Notes: a model not told the origin generated them from the sequence alone. Counted from the stretch's first letter, positions 44,865-54,388 are shown. The stretch: 64,000 nucleotides of DNA from JACMRI01 sp043778625 (GCA_043778625.1 JAYWFU010000089.1:10191-74190); one strand, 5' to 3'. A program made the numbers and translations.

Positions 44865-46070
44865 TTAATCTTTTGATAATTTAAAATTGATACCTGCCTG
44901 TACGCCAGCGTTGGCTTTACTTGTGGGTAGTAGCAATATGTTTTTAATGCCCATGTAAATACTCATCTTATTTAATTTAATATTAGCATTTAAACCTAAT
45001 CCATAGCCCGCATAACCTCCATAAGTATTAACTATACCTACTTGTAAATTTCTAGTTAAATAATAATTTAATTGTGCAAATAACATAGGTTTGTAGCCTA
45101 CACTGTATTGATAATTAAATCCATAATGTAAATCTATACGTCTGGAAAAACTACGAGCAAAAGCCACATACATATTCCAAGGGAGTTGTGTGCTATAACG
45201 TGTCTTACTACTACTGTATAAGCTATCTTTTAATTTATTAATAGAGGTATTTATTAGCGTAGTATCTTTTAAATCGTTAATGCCGTTTATAGTAATGCCA
45301 TCGTAATTAAATGCACCTTGCTTTTGTATATTAATTGTATTTTTGTTTAACCACAAACCTCCTACATTACGCAAGCCAAAATATATTTTTGTAGCTCCGT
45401 ATACAATCATATCTAAATTAAGTCCTGCCCCAGCCCCACTATAATTAAATGTTTTTTTTGCTTTAGCACTTGTATCGCTAATTGTTAAGTTCCAATTATT
45501 TTGCGTACTAATACTCGTAAAATAAGGAGTGGTATACATATTCAAATAATTAATATTAGCTTGTGCATAGTTTTTAATGCCATATATATTAGCGGTAAGT
45601 TGTGTTTCTGATGGATAACACCCCTTACCCTTTAACACTACACCCAATTTTAAATACTGCATATTATAATACTGCACATAGCTTTGCCCTAAATGGGCTT
45701 GCTTACCTTGGTAGTTATAGTTACCATAGGCGGCTATGTTAGCAGCATCATTACTAAGGCTAGCATTAACAAGGGTTGTAGCCCCTACCCCTATTATATA
45801 GCTTTTATCGTGTTTGTTTTTAGTGACATATAATAATTCGCTACTTAAATCTAACCCTAAGCGGTTGTACTCTTTGTTCCCAATGGGTGTAGCTAAGTTA
45901 AGTACATTATTATTAAAAACACTGAGTTGTTTGTTGGTTAAAAAGTTAGCTCCGTAAGCTCCGTTACCTTTAATGGTAATGCCTTCGGTTATTATTTCGT
46001 GCTGTACTTGTGCATTAATTTTACTACTAAATAGTACTAAAGCAAGTAAGGTGTAAATATATTTATTCAT
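44865..46070 (-). CDS. DUF5723-like outer-membrane protein
   Basis: A 401-residue exported protein (signal MNKYIYTLLALVLFSSKINA). Regular amphipathic beta strands run to the end, for example FGLRNVGGLWLNKNTINIQ, LHYGFNYQYSVGYKPMLFAQ and GYAGYGLGLNANIKL. The layout resembles DUF5723 outer-membrane proteins of Bacteroidota, whose function is unknown. It lies 8 bp after the stop of a lipoprotein gene and is likely its partner. Confidence 0.6.
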   Translation of the reverse strand: MNKYIYTLLALVLFSSKINAQVQHEIITEGITIKGNGAYGANFLTNKQLSVFNNNVLNLATPIGNKEYNRLGLDLSSELLYVTKNKHDKSYIIGVGATTLVNASLSNDAANIAAYGNYNYQGKQAHLGQSYVQYYNMQYLKLGVVLKGKGCYPSETQLTANIYGIKNYAQANINYLNMYTTPYFTSISTQNNWNLTISDTSAKAKKTFNYSGAGAGLNLDMIVYGATKIYFGLRNVGGLWLNKNTINIQKQGAFNYDGITINGINDLKDTTLINTSINKLKDSLYSSSKTRYSTQLPWNMYVAFARSFSRRIDLHYGFNYQYSVGYKPMLFAQLNYYLTRNLQVGIVNTYGGYAGYGLGLNANIKLNKMSIYMGIKNILLLPTSKANAGVQAGINFKLSKD

Positions 46071-46078
46071 ATAAAAAA

Positions 46079-47629
46079 TTATTTAGTTGCAGTAATAAAA
46101 TCAGCAGTAATACGTACGTCAATAGCCGCATTAGCATTAAGGCTAACTAAGTTAGGTGCTTGGCTGGTGTTAAGTGTGGTGGTAATAATTAGGCTATGGT
46201 GTTTTACTAATAATTTTAATTGTTCGGCCGTTAGCGGCATATTAATAATTTGCTCAGTGGTAGTATTACCGAGCACTGCGGCGTTAGCAAGTAGTGTGGT
46301 TATGTTGTTATTATTAGCGTCCACCACACGTATGGTAGTAAGGGCATCAACAGGGTAAGTATTGGTAATTAAAAAATGGAGTGTGCCACTTTCAATTTTT
46401 TTAATGCTCACGGTATCAATGCTGTAAGGCAAGGTATCGTTAAGTATCCAATTATTAAACGAAAAAGTAAGCGGTATTTTAACCGTAAATAATCCGCCAA
46501 TATTACGTGCGCCGTATATAAAATCGTTGCCCAACGAGGCATTGCCTAATGGCGAAAGCGATAGCCGTGTGCCTAAGTTAAGCTGTAAGGGCTTGCCTTG
46601 TAACAGTTGTATAATATTGGTGTTTTGCTCGCTAATATTAATAGTTTGGTGCGTGGGCGTAATATTATTTTGCCCCACACCTACCTCCGTAGCTCGGTTT
46701 ATGGCATAGCTTTTACCAATAATAGTACCCGTAAGTGTAGCCGTGTTAGTACTTAATGCTTTTAATTTTAATTCGGCATCAATTCCGGTATAGTTAGTAA
46801 TATCAAGCGTTACGCTGGCTTTAGCTAATTGTAATTGCTGTATATTAATTTTTTTAAATAGGTCAATAGCAGTAGTTGTTTGGCTCTCCAGCACACGCTG
46901 TCCAAAATTACCACGCACATAATAGGGTTTTACTTTTTTAAATTTTGATAGTAATGTTAAACTATCCTTCGTAGTTACATATACTGCATTACCAGCTGTA
47001 TCAACCGTTGCAGCTACTATGGCACTTAATTTATTATATCTATTTCCGTTAGGACCAGTGAGGTCAAACATATAATTACTTAAATCATACTCTTTAGTTA
47101 ATATGGCAGCGCCTGCACTCGTTGCGGCAGGTACACGTTCGGTTATTACTAAAAATTGTCCGTTTTTGGTGGCCGATTTAATGGTGTATTTCATCAACAA
47201 GGCTTCCTTAATAGTGTTGCGATACGTTATTTCTACTACCCCCTCTCGCAATCTAAAACGTGTAAGCTGTATATCTTTACTATTAATATCGCTCGTTATA
47301 GTTTGGCTATATAGCGTGTATCCCTTTGGAAACGTGTAGTTAAAAGCTATGCGCATTACATTTTTAACCAATGTATCGGGCAGTTTTATAAGCGTATCCA
47401 AATTAACGGCGGCAAAGTTTTTTTGATACATTAACGTAAGAACGTTGTTATCGTTGGTAATTAACGAGTCAGGAAGTATGTTTAATAACGATAGGTGCGC
47501 ATTAACTAATGGGATACCAATGTGTTTGGCATTAGTTTCGAAACTAAGTTTTTTGTTGCAACTTAACACTATTGTTATGCCTAGTAATAGGTACAGCAAC
47601 TTATTTAAGTTTTTATTAATTAAAATCAT
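46079..47629 (-). CDS. Large lipoprotein of unknown function
   Basis: A 516-residue protein with a lipobox at VLSC (Cys24, in LGITIVLSCNKKL). The mature part is beta-rich and Thr/Asn-rich with no cysteine. Segments such as RLREGVVEITYRNTI and ESGTLHFLITNTYPVDALTT suggest repeated Ig-like or barrel-associated domains. I do not recognise a family. The gene ends 8 bp before the DUF5723-like gene, so the two probably form a surface lipoprotein and outer-membrane unit. Confidence 0.6.
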   Translation of the reverse strand: MILINKNLNKLLYLLLGITIVLSCNKKLSFETNAKHIGIPLVNAHLSLLNILPDSLITNDNNVLTLMYQKNFAAVNLDTLIKLPDTLVKNVMRIAFNYTFPKGYTLYSQTITSDINSKDIQLTRFRLREGVVEITYRNTIKEALLMKYTIKSATKNGQFLVITERVPAATSAGAAILTKEYDLSNYMFDLTGPNGNRYNKLSAIVAATVDTAGNAVYVTTKDSLTLLSKFKKVKPYYVRGNFGQRVLESQTTTAIDLFKKINIQQLQLAKASVTLDITNYTGIDAELKLKALSTNTATLTGTIIGKSYAINRATEVGVGQNNITPTHQTINISEQNTNIIQLLQGKPLQLNLGTRLSLSPLGNASLGNDFIYGARNIGGLFTVKIPLTFSFNNWILNDTLPYSIDTVSIKKIESGTLHFLITNTYPVDALTTIRVVDANNNNITTLLANAAVLGNTTTEQIINMPLTAEQLKLLVKHHSLIITTTLNTSQAPNLVSLNANAAIDVRITADFITATK

Positions 47630-47665
47630 TTATAAATTTTTACTATTGTACAATTAAATTATTTT

Positions 47666-48067
47666 ATGAAAATACAGTTAAAATTTATATTCACCACAAT
47701 AATAAGTGCAATAGTAATGTTGCTACTTAGTACAGTGTGGCATAGTGTAATATTACATGATTTTCAGGGCTTGCTACTTACCTTTAAGCAATTAGTTATA
47801 GCACTTGCTATTTTTTATACGGGTATGGGAGTTGTGTTAATTAGTTGCATTAATAAATTTTGGGATTATTTTTCGCCTCTTAAAGCAATACTATTTAGTG
47901 CTTCTATTGGATTATTATTCTACATATTAGCTACGTTACTAGGGCATACGTTTAACGACAGCCATACTAAAACTCAATTAATTATTGATACCCTTTGGCA
48001 AATGTTAGAGCAAGGAATTGGCGGATTTATTATATATTCGCTACTTAATATTGGTTATAAACAATAA
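47666..48067 (+). CDS. Four-helix membrane protein, function unknown
   Basis: A 133-residue protein with four helices: FIFTTIISAIVMLLLSTVWH, QLVIALAIFYTGMGVVLIS, LFSASIGLLFYILATLLGH and the C-terminal GIGGFIIYSLLNIGY. No motif is recognised. It is divergent from the lipoprotein gene (36 bp apart) and 30 bp upstream of the PKD lipoprotein gene. Confidence 0.5.
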   Translation: MKIQLKFIFTTIISAIVMLLLSTVWHSVILHDFQGLLLTFKQLVIALAIFYTGMGVVLISCINKFWDYFSPLKAILFSASIGLLFYILATLLGHTFNDSHTKTQLIIDTLWQMLEQGIGGFIIYSLLNIGYKQ

Positions 48068-48097
48068 ATTATAAAAATAATAACTAAAACAAAACTC

Positions 48098-48823
48098 ATG
48101 AATCAAAAAATTGTAACTATTGCATTACTTGCAACTACTGCATTAGTAAGTTGTAAAAAAACATTACCAGTAGCATGCCTTACCGCTAGTAAAACTGAAG
48201 CTACTGTAAACGAAGATATTACCTTTGCCTCATGCGCTACTGATGCAGCCTCGTTAGCATGGAATTTTGGCGATGCCGCAACTGCCACAGGCGAAAGTGC
48301 AACCCACAAATATACCAAAGCAGGTACTTATGCGGTAAACTTGCGCGCAGTAAGTAAAAAAGATAAAGCTGCTGACAATGCCGTAGTAATAATAACTGTA
48401 AAAGATGCACCTATAGTGGTTGCGCAGGCACCAAAAGAACGTTATCTTACTAAAATTGTATTAAAATCATTTGCCCAATTAAACGGAACTACAAAATGGG
48501 ATCCAGGAACGTTCGGCTTTGCCACTAGTGATGCTGACTTGTTCATTAATTTTGGAGCTGATAGTACTGTATTATTTCACTCAGATATTATTATTAATGC
48601 AGGAACTGGCAATTTGCCTAAAACCTACAATTTAGCAGCCTATAATTTTAAATTACAAAACAAAATATACACTATTGACCTTGGTGATGATGATGGAAGT
48701 AATAGCGGTTGGGACAAAATACGTACCCTAACAGCTAACCTTGGCACAGCTACAGCTACCAATGGCAAAATAACTATTACCGATACTGATTGTGCGGTTG
48801 ATGTATATTTTGAAGAACGCTAA
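48098..48823 (+). CDS. PKD-domain lipoprotein
   Basis: A 241-residue protein with lipobox LVSC (Cys19). Residues ~25-105 are a PKD fold, recognised by LAWNFGDAATATGESATHKY and TKAGTYAVNLRAVSK. The C-terminal ~125 residues (ERYLTKIVLKSFAQLNGTTK onward) look like a C2- or lectin-like beta sandwich, with Asp-rich DLGDDDGSNSGWD that could bind calcium. Probably a surface-exposed binding lipoprotein; the ligand is unknown. Confidence 0.72.
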   Translation: MNQKIVTIALLATTALVSCKKTLPVACLTASKTEATVNEDITFASCATDAASLAWNFGDAATATGESATHKYTKAGTYAVNLRAVSKKDKAADNAVVIITVKDAPIVVAQAPKERYLTKIVLKSFAQLNGTTKWDPGTFGFATSDADLFINFGADSTVLFHSDIIINAGTGNLPKTYNLAAYNFKLQNKIYTIDLGDDDGSNSGWDKIRTLTANLGTATATNGKITITDTDCAVDVYFEER

Positions 48824-48833
48824 ATTTTTAACC

Positions 48834-48870
48834 AAAAAAAGCCTTAATTATTTGTTAAGGCTTTTTTTTT
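48834..48870 (+). terminator. Rho-independent terminator of the PKD lipoprotein gene
   Basis: A-run, then GCCTTAA - 7-nt loop - TTAAGGC, then a run of T. It starts about 10 bp after the stop codon. Confidence 0.88.
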
Positions 48871-48931
48871 AAACTTACACAATAAATAAACTGTAGTTGC
48901 GTTAGCACATTATAATTTAATTAAACTTTAT

Positions 48932-49087
48932 ATGATAAAAACATCTACTCCTAAAAATGTTGCTAGTAACGCTCACTCTTGTACCCCTAGCAAAATGGTA
49001 TTAAGCAACATTATTAATTACTCCCAAAGCCTTGAGGTAATTACAATTAACAATAGTGCAACGCCTTTGTTAGTTACGCTTAATTAA
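48932..49087 (+). CDS. Short protein, possible small conserved Bacteroidota ORF
   Basis: A 51-residue frame from ATG 48932 to TAA 49085-49087. The central segment PSKMVLSNIINYSQSLEVIT, followed by a hydrophobic end PLLVTLN, resembles short uncharacterised proteins I have seen in this phylum (a PS-K-x5-I-x2-YS-x-SLEV pattern ending in LN). The likeness is from memory and unverified. It stands just before a DinB remnant. Confidence 0.42.
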   Translation: MIKTSTPKNVASNAHSCTPSKMVLSNIINYSQSLEVITINNSATPLLVTLN

Positions 49088-49107
49088 CTATTAATCTCAA
49101 CTAGATT

Positions 49108-49194
49108 ATGCAACTAAACGAAATTTTATTAGCTGAAGTAAAACAAGAGGCAGAAGCTAATAGTAAGTTATTGGCCTTAGTACCATTTGAATAG
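49108..49194 (+). pseudogene. N-terminal remnant of a DinB-family protein
   Basis: A 28-residue frame, MQLNEILLAEVKQEAEANSK then LLALVPFE and TAG. It resembles the first helix of DinB/YfiT four-helix proteins (pattern LL-x2-x2-QE-A-x2-T-x-KLL-x-VPF). Nothing recognisable follows in the ~86 bp before murF, so the rest of the gene seems lost. Confidence 0.4.
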
Positions 49195-49280
49195 TAAGCG
49201 TACAAATAACGATGTAAAACAATTACCAATTATCAATTGCTTATTATTAATTTCGTATTTGATAATATGTAATTAATACT

Positions 49281-51755
49281 ATGAACACTACCTTAATACA
49301 AGCAGCAAGTAGCATGCAAGCCACTACTATTGTGGGCAATGCCGAACAAGTATTTGAATACATTGCCACTGATAGTCGTAAAATAATTAATGCCGAAACT
49401 ACCTTGTTTTTTGCATTAGTAGGTACTACAAGTAATGGGCACAAATATATTGATGAGCTATACGATTACGGCATTAGAGCGTTTGTGTTACAAGAGCCAC
49501 TCCCACACTATTACGCAGACGCGTGCTATATACAGGTGAGTAATTCCATGGTGGCGCTGCAATTATTAGCCCAACAACACCGCACTTTATTTACCTACCC
49601 AGTACTGGCAATAACAGGTAGCAATGGCAAAACTATTGTTAAAGAATGGTTGTATCAATTAATGCATGCCGATAAAAACATAGTACGTAGCCCCAAGAGT
49701 TATAACTCGCAACTGGGAGTGCCACTTAGCGTGTGGGAAATGAATGATAGCCACCAACTAGCAATATTTGAAGCGGGCATTAGCACCATGGGAGAAATGC
49801 AAAAACTAGCCGCCGTTATACAACCAACACAAGGTATTATTACTAATATTGGTGAGGCACATAGCGAAAATTTTGAAAACAACGAAGTTAAAGCGGCACA
49901 AAAATTATTACTATTTACCCACTGTAATCAATTGTATTATAGTAATGATTACGCAGCGATACATCAACATATTATAAGCGCTCAAAATTTAACAGATAAA
50001 GAATTATATACCTGGAGCAAAAAAACAAAAGCTAATTTACAAATTGGCAGCATTACTAAAACAATTGATAACACTACCATACAGGGTGTGTATAACAATG
50101 CGTTCATAAACATAACTATACCATTTACTGACGAAGCCAGTATTGAAAACGCCATAACCTGTTGGTTATATTTGCTATGCAACGGCTACACTAACGACGT
50201 AATACAACAGCGTATGCTTACGTTAACACCAGTTGAAATGCGCTTAGAACTTAAAGACGGCGTTAATAATTGTACCTTAATTAACGATAGTTATAACAGC
50301 GATTTAGGGTCGTTGGCCATAGCGTTAGATTTTTTGAACCAGCAACAGCAACACCCCAAAAGAACGTTAGTACTAAGTGATATACAACAAAGCAAACAAA
50401 CGCCACTTGCACTATATACTCAAGTAAGTGCATTACTTAAAAGTAAAAACATTAACCGCTTAATAGGCGTAGGTGCTGCCATCACAGCCCATGCACATTT
50501 GTTTGAGGTTGAAAAAACATTTTACACAAGTACCCAGCAATTACTTGCGCAAAGTGCTGCACAATTGTTTGCGGGCGAAACTATATTACTTAAAGGCGCA
50601 CGTAGCTTTGAGTTTGAAACCATAGCACAACAGCTCCAACAAAAAGCACACGAAACAGTGCTCGAAATAAACCTTAATGCCATACAATACAACTATAATT
50701 TTTATAAAAAAATGTTGCCTGCTCCAGTTAAAATTATGGCTATGGTTAAAGCATTTAGTTACGGTAGCGGTAGTTTTGAAATTGCCAACTTACTACAATA
50801 CCAACACGTTGATTACCTAGCCGTAGCCTACGCTGACGAAGGTGTGGAGCTACGCAATGCAGGCATTACTACACCCATAATGGTTATGAACCCTGAGGCC
50901 GTTGGCTTTGAAGCCATGCTTACCCATAATTTAGAACCAGAAATTTATAGTTTTAGAATATTAGATGTACTGCTCGACACCATTAAACAGCGAGGAATAA
51001 CAGTACCCGTGGGTATTCATCTCGAATTAGAAACAGGGATGAACCGCCTTGGGTTTGATGCCCAGCAATTAAATAACTTAATTATTAAACTTAAAAACAA
51101 CAGACAATATATAACAGTAAAATCTATCTTTTCTCACTTTGTAGGCAGTGACGAACCTTCGTTAGATTATTATAGCAAAAAACAAATTGAACTATTTAAT
51201 ACGTTAAGTACACAACTCCTACAGAGCTTACCTAACGTGCCTTTGCGCCATTTTTGTAACAGTTCGGGCATTGCCAAATTTCCCGAAGCACATTTTGATA
51301 TGGTGCGTTTAGGCATAGGATTGTATGGTATTTCAAGCAACAGTTATGAACAACAACAATTGCAACAAGTAAGCAGTTTAAAAACAATAATATCACAACT
51401 TAAAAACGTACCACAGGCACAGAGTGTGGGTTACAGCCGCAAAGGCACACTTACCCGCGATAGCGTAATAGCCACCATACCCATAGGTTATGCTGACGGT
51501 TTACCTCGTAAACTGAGCAATGGCAAGGGACACGTAGTTATACACAATACCAAAGCTCCCATAGTTGGCAACGTATGCATGGATATGTGTATGATAGATG
51601 TAACCGATATTAAAGGTGTAAAAGAGGGCGATGAAGTAATTATATTTGGTAAAGGACAAACCGTATACCAACAAGCCGAAGCCATGGATACCATACCTTA
51701 CGAGGTATTAACCAGCGTATCGCGCCGAGTTAAACGGGTATATTATCAGGAATAA
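49281..51755 (+). CDS. murF-alr: Bifunctional UDP-N-acetylmuramoyl-tripeptide:D-alanyl-D-alanine ligase / alanine racemase
   Basis: An 824-residue fusion. Residues ~1-450 are MurF: ATP site ITGSNGKTIVKEWL (~110-120), IFEAGISTMGEM, and INDSYNSDLGSL. Residues ~458-824 are alanine racemase: TVLEINLNAIQYNYNFYKK, the PLP lysine in MAMVKAFSYGSG (~487), and SVGYSRKGTLTRDS carrying the catalytic Tyr. The two steps are linked: racemase makes D-Ala, and MurF adds D-Ala-D-Ala to the muropeptide. The fusion is known in Bacteroidota. MurF motif INDSYNSD and the PLP lysine are both intact, so both halves should be active. Confidence 0.95.
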   Translation: MNTTLIQAASSMQATTIVGNAEQVFEYIATDSRKIINAETTLFFALVGTTSNGHKYIDELYDYGIRAFVLQEPLPHYYADACYIQVSNSMVALQLLAQQHRTLFTYPVLAITGSNGKTIVKEWLYQLMHADKNIVRSPKSYNSQLGVPLSVWEMNDSHQLAIFEAGISTMGEMQKLAAVIQPTQGIITNIGEAHSENFENNEVKAAQKLLLFTHCNQLYYSNDYAAIHQHIISAQNLTDKELYTWSKKTKANLQIGSITKTIDNTTIQGVYNNAFINITIPFTDEASIENAITCWLYLLCNGYTNDVIQQRMLTLTPVEMRLELKDGVNNCTLINDSYNSDLGSLAIALDFLNQQQQHPKRTLVLSDIQQSKQTPLALYTQVSALLKSKNINRLIGVGAAITAHAHLFEVEKTFYTSTQQLLAQSAAQLFAGETILLKGARSFEFETIAQQLQQKAHETVLEINLNAIQYNYNFYKKMLPAPVKIMAMVKAFSYGSGSFEIANLLQYQHVDYLAVAYADEGVELRNAGITTPIMVMNPEAVGFEAMLTHNLEPEIYSFRILDVLLDTIKQRGITVPVGIHLELETGMNRLGFDAQQLNNLIIKLKNNRQYITVKSIFSHFVGSDEPSLDYYSKKQIELFNTLSTQLLQSLPNVPLRHFCNSSGIAKFPEAHFDMVRLGIGLYGISSNSYEQQQLQQVSSLKTIISQLKNVPQAQSVGYSRKGTLTRDSVIATIPIGYADGLPRKLSNGKGHVVIHNTKAPIVGNVCMDMCMIDVTDIKGVKEGDEVIIFGKGQTVYQQAEAMDTIPYEVLTSVSRRVKRVYYQE

Positions 51756-51824
51756 ATTTAATAATTGATAGTTAGGAATTGTCAATTGACAACGGAAGTT
51801 CTACCCGTTTTTTCATTTAACTAA

Positions 51825-51854
51825 TACCAGTTACAAGTATACCAGTTACAAGTA
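51825..51854 (+). repeat. Tandem 15-bp repeat, two copies
   Basis: TACCAGTTACAAGTA occurs twice head to tail. It lies in the 375-bp non-coding gap between murF-alr and exbB. The rest of that gap holds only the REP-like hairpin below and short AATTG-type inverted repeats. Confidence 0.75.
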
Positions 51855-51889
51855 TGTTTTAGTCCAGTTATACAATCACGCCCAGAATT

Positions 51890-51930
51890 CCCCTCCCATG
51901 GAGGGGTGCTCTTTAGAGCGGGGTGGGTTT
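51890..51930. repeat. REP-like double hairpin
   Basis: Two adjacent hairpins: CCCCTCC - loop CAT - GGAGGGG, then GCTCT - TT - AGAGC, followed by GGGGTGGG. A second element of the same architecture, in the opposite orientation, is at 59967-60015. This is the form of a dispersed REP element common in Bacteroidota. Confidence 0.65.
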
Positions 51931-52130
51931 TTAACGATATTTAATTATTAGCCTATTTTACAAATGTATGTGGTATAAAAGGTAAGCCGTTGATGATTGT
52001 CCATTATCAATTACATTTAACAGCTACGTGTTTACAACTATATTTATTTTAGGTAGTACACAATAAGTAGCCGTGTACTTTAGTTATACTTAAATACACT
52101 ATAAATTTTATAACTAAATACATTCTTATT

Positions 52131-52841
52131 ATGCTACACAACATCATAGCTCAAATTCAAGTAGGTACCGATTCTATTGCACAACCTATTACCGCAGCAG
52201 CTGTCGCAGCACCCGCTCCCGCATTATCTATTTTAGATTTAATAGTTAAAGGTGGTTTCATTATGATACCTATTGTACTATTATCAGTGCTATTAGTGTA
52301 TTTGTTTGTAACACGTTTGTTAGTAGTAAACAAAGCCTTAAAAACCGACGACCAATTTGTGCCAATGATTAAAAACTACCTACAACAAGGTAATATTGAT
52401 ACTGCAAAAACTTTAGCGCAAAGCAATACAACCCCAGTAGGTATTGTACTTTACAAAGGTATAGTGCGCTTAGGTAAGCCCGTTAAAGAAATTGAAATGA
52501 GTATGGAAAACGCTGCCAAAGTAGAACTAGCCAAAGTAGAAACCAATATGGGCTACCTAAGTACCATTGCAGCTATTGCCCCCATGTTTGGTTTCTTAGG
52601 GACAATATTTGGTGTTATTAAAATATTTTACAACATAGCCTTGGCTGATAATATTAGTATTGGTTTGATAGCAGGAGGTTTGTACGAAAAAATGATAACC
52701 TCGGCAGCAGGCTTAGTGGTTGGTATTATGGCGTTTGTGGCGCATCACTTAATAGTGGCACGCATTGATAAATTAATTGCTAAAATTGAATTAGCCTCTG
52801 CTGAATTTTTAGATGTAATTACTGAGCCTGCGGGCAAGTAA
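52131..52841 (+). CDS. MotA/TolQ/ExbB proton channel subunit
   Basis: A 236-residue protein with three helices: GGFIMIPIVLLSVLLVYLFV, the second near 145-165 and the third near 185-205. The signature is YLSTIAAIAPMFGFLGTIFG, then the helix SIGLIAGGLYEKMITSAAGL. With ExbD and TonB it forms the inner-membrane motor that energises outer-membrane transporters. The N-terminus carries an Ala/Pro-rich segment before the first helix. It is the first gene of a three-gene operon. Confidence 0.92.
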   Translation: MLHNIIAQIQVGTDSIAQPITAAAVAAPAPALSILDLIVKGGFIMIPIVLLSVLLVYLFVTRLLVVNKALKTDDQFVPMIKNYLQQGNIDTAKTLAQSNTTPVGIVLYKGIVRLGKPVKEIEMSMENAAKVELAKVETNMGYLSTIAAIAPMFGFLGTIFGVIKIFYNIALADNISIGLIAGGLYEKMITSAAGLVVGIMAFVAHHLIVARIDKLIAKIELASAEFLDVITEPAGK

Positions 52842-52887
52842 TACCTCTCCTGTTTTTTATTTATTACACCTAACTCATATTACTCTA

Positions 52888-53301
52888 ATGAATCTTCGTA
52901 AACGTAATCGTGCACATATTGAAGTAAGTTCGCACTCTTTGAGCGATATTATGTTTTTCTTAATGCTATTTTTTCTTATTGCATCTACGCTCGTTAGCCC
53001 TAACGTAATTAAATTACTATTGCCGAATGCCGCGAGCAAAAAATCAATGAGTAAAGAAAGCGTAACACTATCAGTAAATACTGATAAAAATTATTTTATT
53101 GATAATAAACCTGTAGCTAAAGAAAATATTAAATCAACTCTAGTAAGCTTACGTAGTGCATTAGCAGAACCTACCGTAATATTAAAGGTAGACAAATCGT
53201 TACCAGTACAAGACCTTGTAGAATTGTTAGACATGGGCAACGAACTTAAAATAAAAATGGTACTGGCTACACAAAGTGCAACTGCTGGTAGTACTAACTA
53301 A
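52888..53301 (+). CDS. ExbD/TolR biopolymer transport protein
   Basis: A 137-residue protein with a basic start (MNLRKRNRAHIEVSSHSL), then SDIMFFLMLFFLIASTLVSP. In this helix the channel Asp of ExbD lies at the SDIMF position. The periplasmic domain is short. It partners the ExbB-like protein 46 bp upstream; the TonB-like gene starts 12 bp downstream. Confidence 0.93.
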   Translation: MNLRKRNRAHIEVSSHSLSDIMFFLMLFFLIASTLVSPNVIKLLLPNAASKKSMSKESVTLSVNTDKNYFIDNKPVAKENIKSTLVSLRSALAEPTVILKVDKSLPVQDLVELLDMGNELKIKMVLATQSATAGSTN

Positions 53302-53312
53302 TATACGCTATT

Positions 53313-54188
53313 ATGAACGCTGTTATACAACAAGACACAAGCACTTACAACAAACAACGTGGCACAGGTTGGGCTATAACCTTACTGTTTCATGGACTGT
53401 TGGCGTTATTACTGTTTTTATTTAACTTAACCATACCTGACCCTCCGATGAGTGGTGGCGAAGGAATGGTAGTGAATTTAGGATATGTTGATGAAGCCAC
53501 TGGCGACATACAGCCTAACAGTGATATGCAATCGCAGCCAATATTTACGCAACAACAAATGCAAGTAGCGCAGGACGAAAACGAAAAAATTGTAACACAA
53601 TCTATTGAAGAGTCAGTTAAACTAAATACTACCGAAAAAATAACTAAAGTTGTTAAAGAAATTAAGCCTACCGAAACACCCACTACGGAAACTGCCAAGC
53701 CTGTAGAGGAAACACAGCCTAAAGTAAACCCTGCATCATTATATACGGGTAAAAAATCCAATGGTTCAACCTCACAAGGTACTGGTACTACTGGTGCTGG
53801 CGACCAAGGCAGGACAGATGGCGACCCTAATAGTACTAACTACAAAGGCACTGGTGGCACTGGCAATACTCCCGGCAACGGTGGTGATGGTAGCAAAGGT
53901 ACAGGGCAAGGTACAGGCCCAAGTTATAGTATGGAAGGGCGTAGAGCCAAAGCATTACCTACACCATCGTTTAACGTACAAGAAACGGGTAAGGTTGTGG
54001 TAGAAATATTTATTGACCAACAAGGAAATGTAATACGTGCCAACACGGGCGTACGCGGTTCTACTACTACTAATAGTACATTGTTAGCACGCGCTAAAGA
54101 TGCTGCACTGCGTGCAAAATTCTCGCCTAACGAAGAAGCACCTGAAGAGCAAAGAGGTACTATTGTATATAATTTTTTGTTGAAGTAA
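53313..54188 (+). CDS. TonB-like energy transducer
   Basis: A 291-residue protein: one helix (GWAITLLFHGLLALLLFLFN, ~18-37), an acidic/Thr-Lys-rich region (~90-150), a Gly/Thr-rich linker (~155-215), and a TonB-C fold at the end (VQETGKVVVEIFIDQQGNVI, then REGTIVYN-like RGTIVYNFLLK). The linker is Gly/Asn-rich rather than Pro-rich, which departs from classical TonB. It lies 12 bp after exbD. Transporter partners are not encoded in the window. Confidence 0.82.
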   Translation: MNAVIQQDTSTYNKQRGTGWAITLLFHGLLALLLFLFNLTIPDPPMSGGEGMVVNLGYVDEATGDIQPNSDMQSQPIFTQQQMQVAQDENEKIVTQSIEESVKLNTTEKITKVVKEIKPTETPTTETAKPVEETQPKVNPASLYTGKKSNGSTSQGTGTTGAGDQGRTDGDPNSTNYKGTGGTGNTPGNGGDGSKGTGQGTGPSYSMEGRRAKALPTPSFNVQETGKVVVEIFIDQQGNVIRANTGVRGSTTTNSTLLARAKDAALRAKFSPNEEAPEEQRGTIVYNFLLK

Positions 54189-54199
54189 TTACGTAGGTA

Positions 54200-54388
54200 C
54201 TAATTATTAGTAAAATAATCTATTTCGTTTACTGCTTCTTCTGCGGTCATAATTTTTAACTTCACTTCTTTAGGGTGTTGAATGTTCATCAATGCAAAAG
54301 CTTCATCGTTTAATAGTCCTACACTACCGTCATTCAAGCTAAGCCAAAGCATATTTTGTGTATTAGCATCGTATCTTATTTTTTACAT
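54200..54388 (-). pseudogene. Small protein gene with a stop at codon 2
   Basis: A minus-strand frame of 62 codons from ATG 54388, whose second codon is TAA (54385-54383), then open to TAG 54202. The product segment is RYDANTQNMLWLSLNDGSVG, then MTAEEAVNEIDYFTNN. A shorter 50-residue product could start at ATG 54352 (MLWLSLNDG). Codon 2 needs only one change (AAA to TAA) to have arisen. No family is recognised. It converges on the TonB-like gene, 11 bp apart. Confidence 0.4.

Noticed and set aside
53761..54003. 80-codon frame inside the TonB-like gene
   Set aside because: It reads the Gly/Thr-rich linker in another frame; the low-complexity DNA explains the absence of stops.
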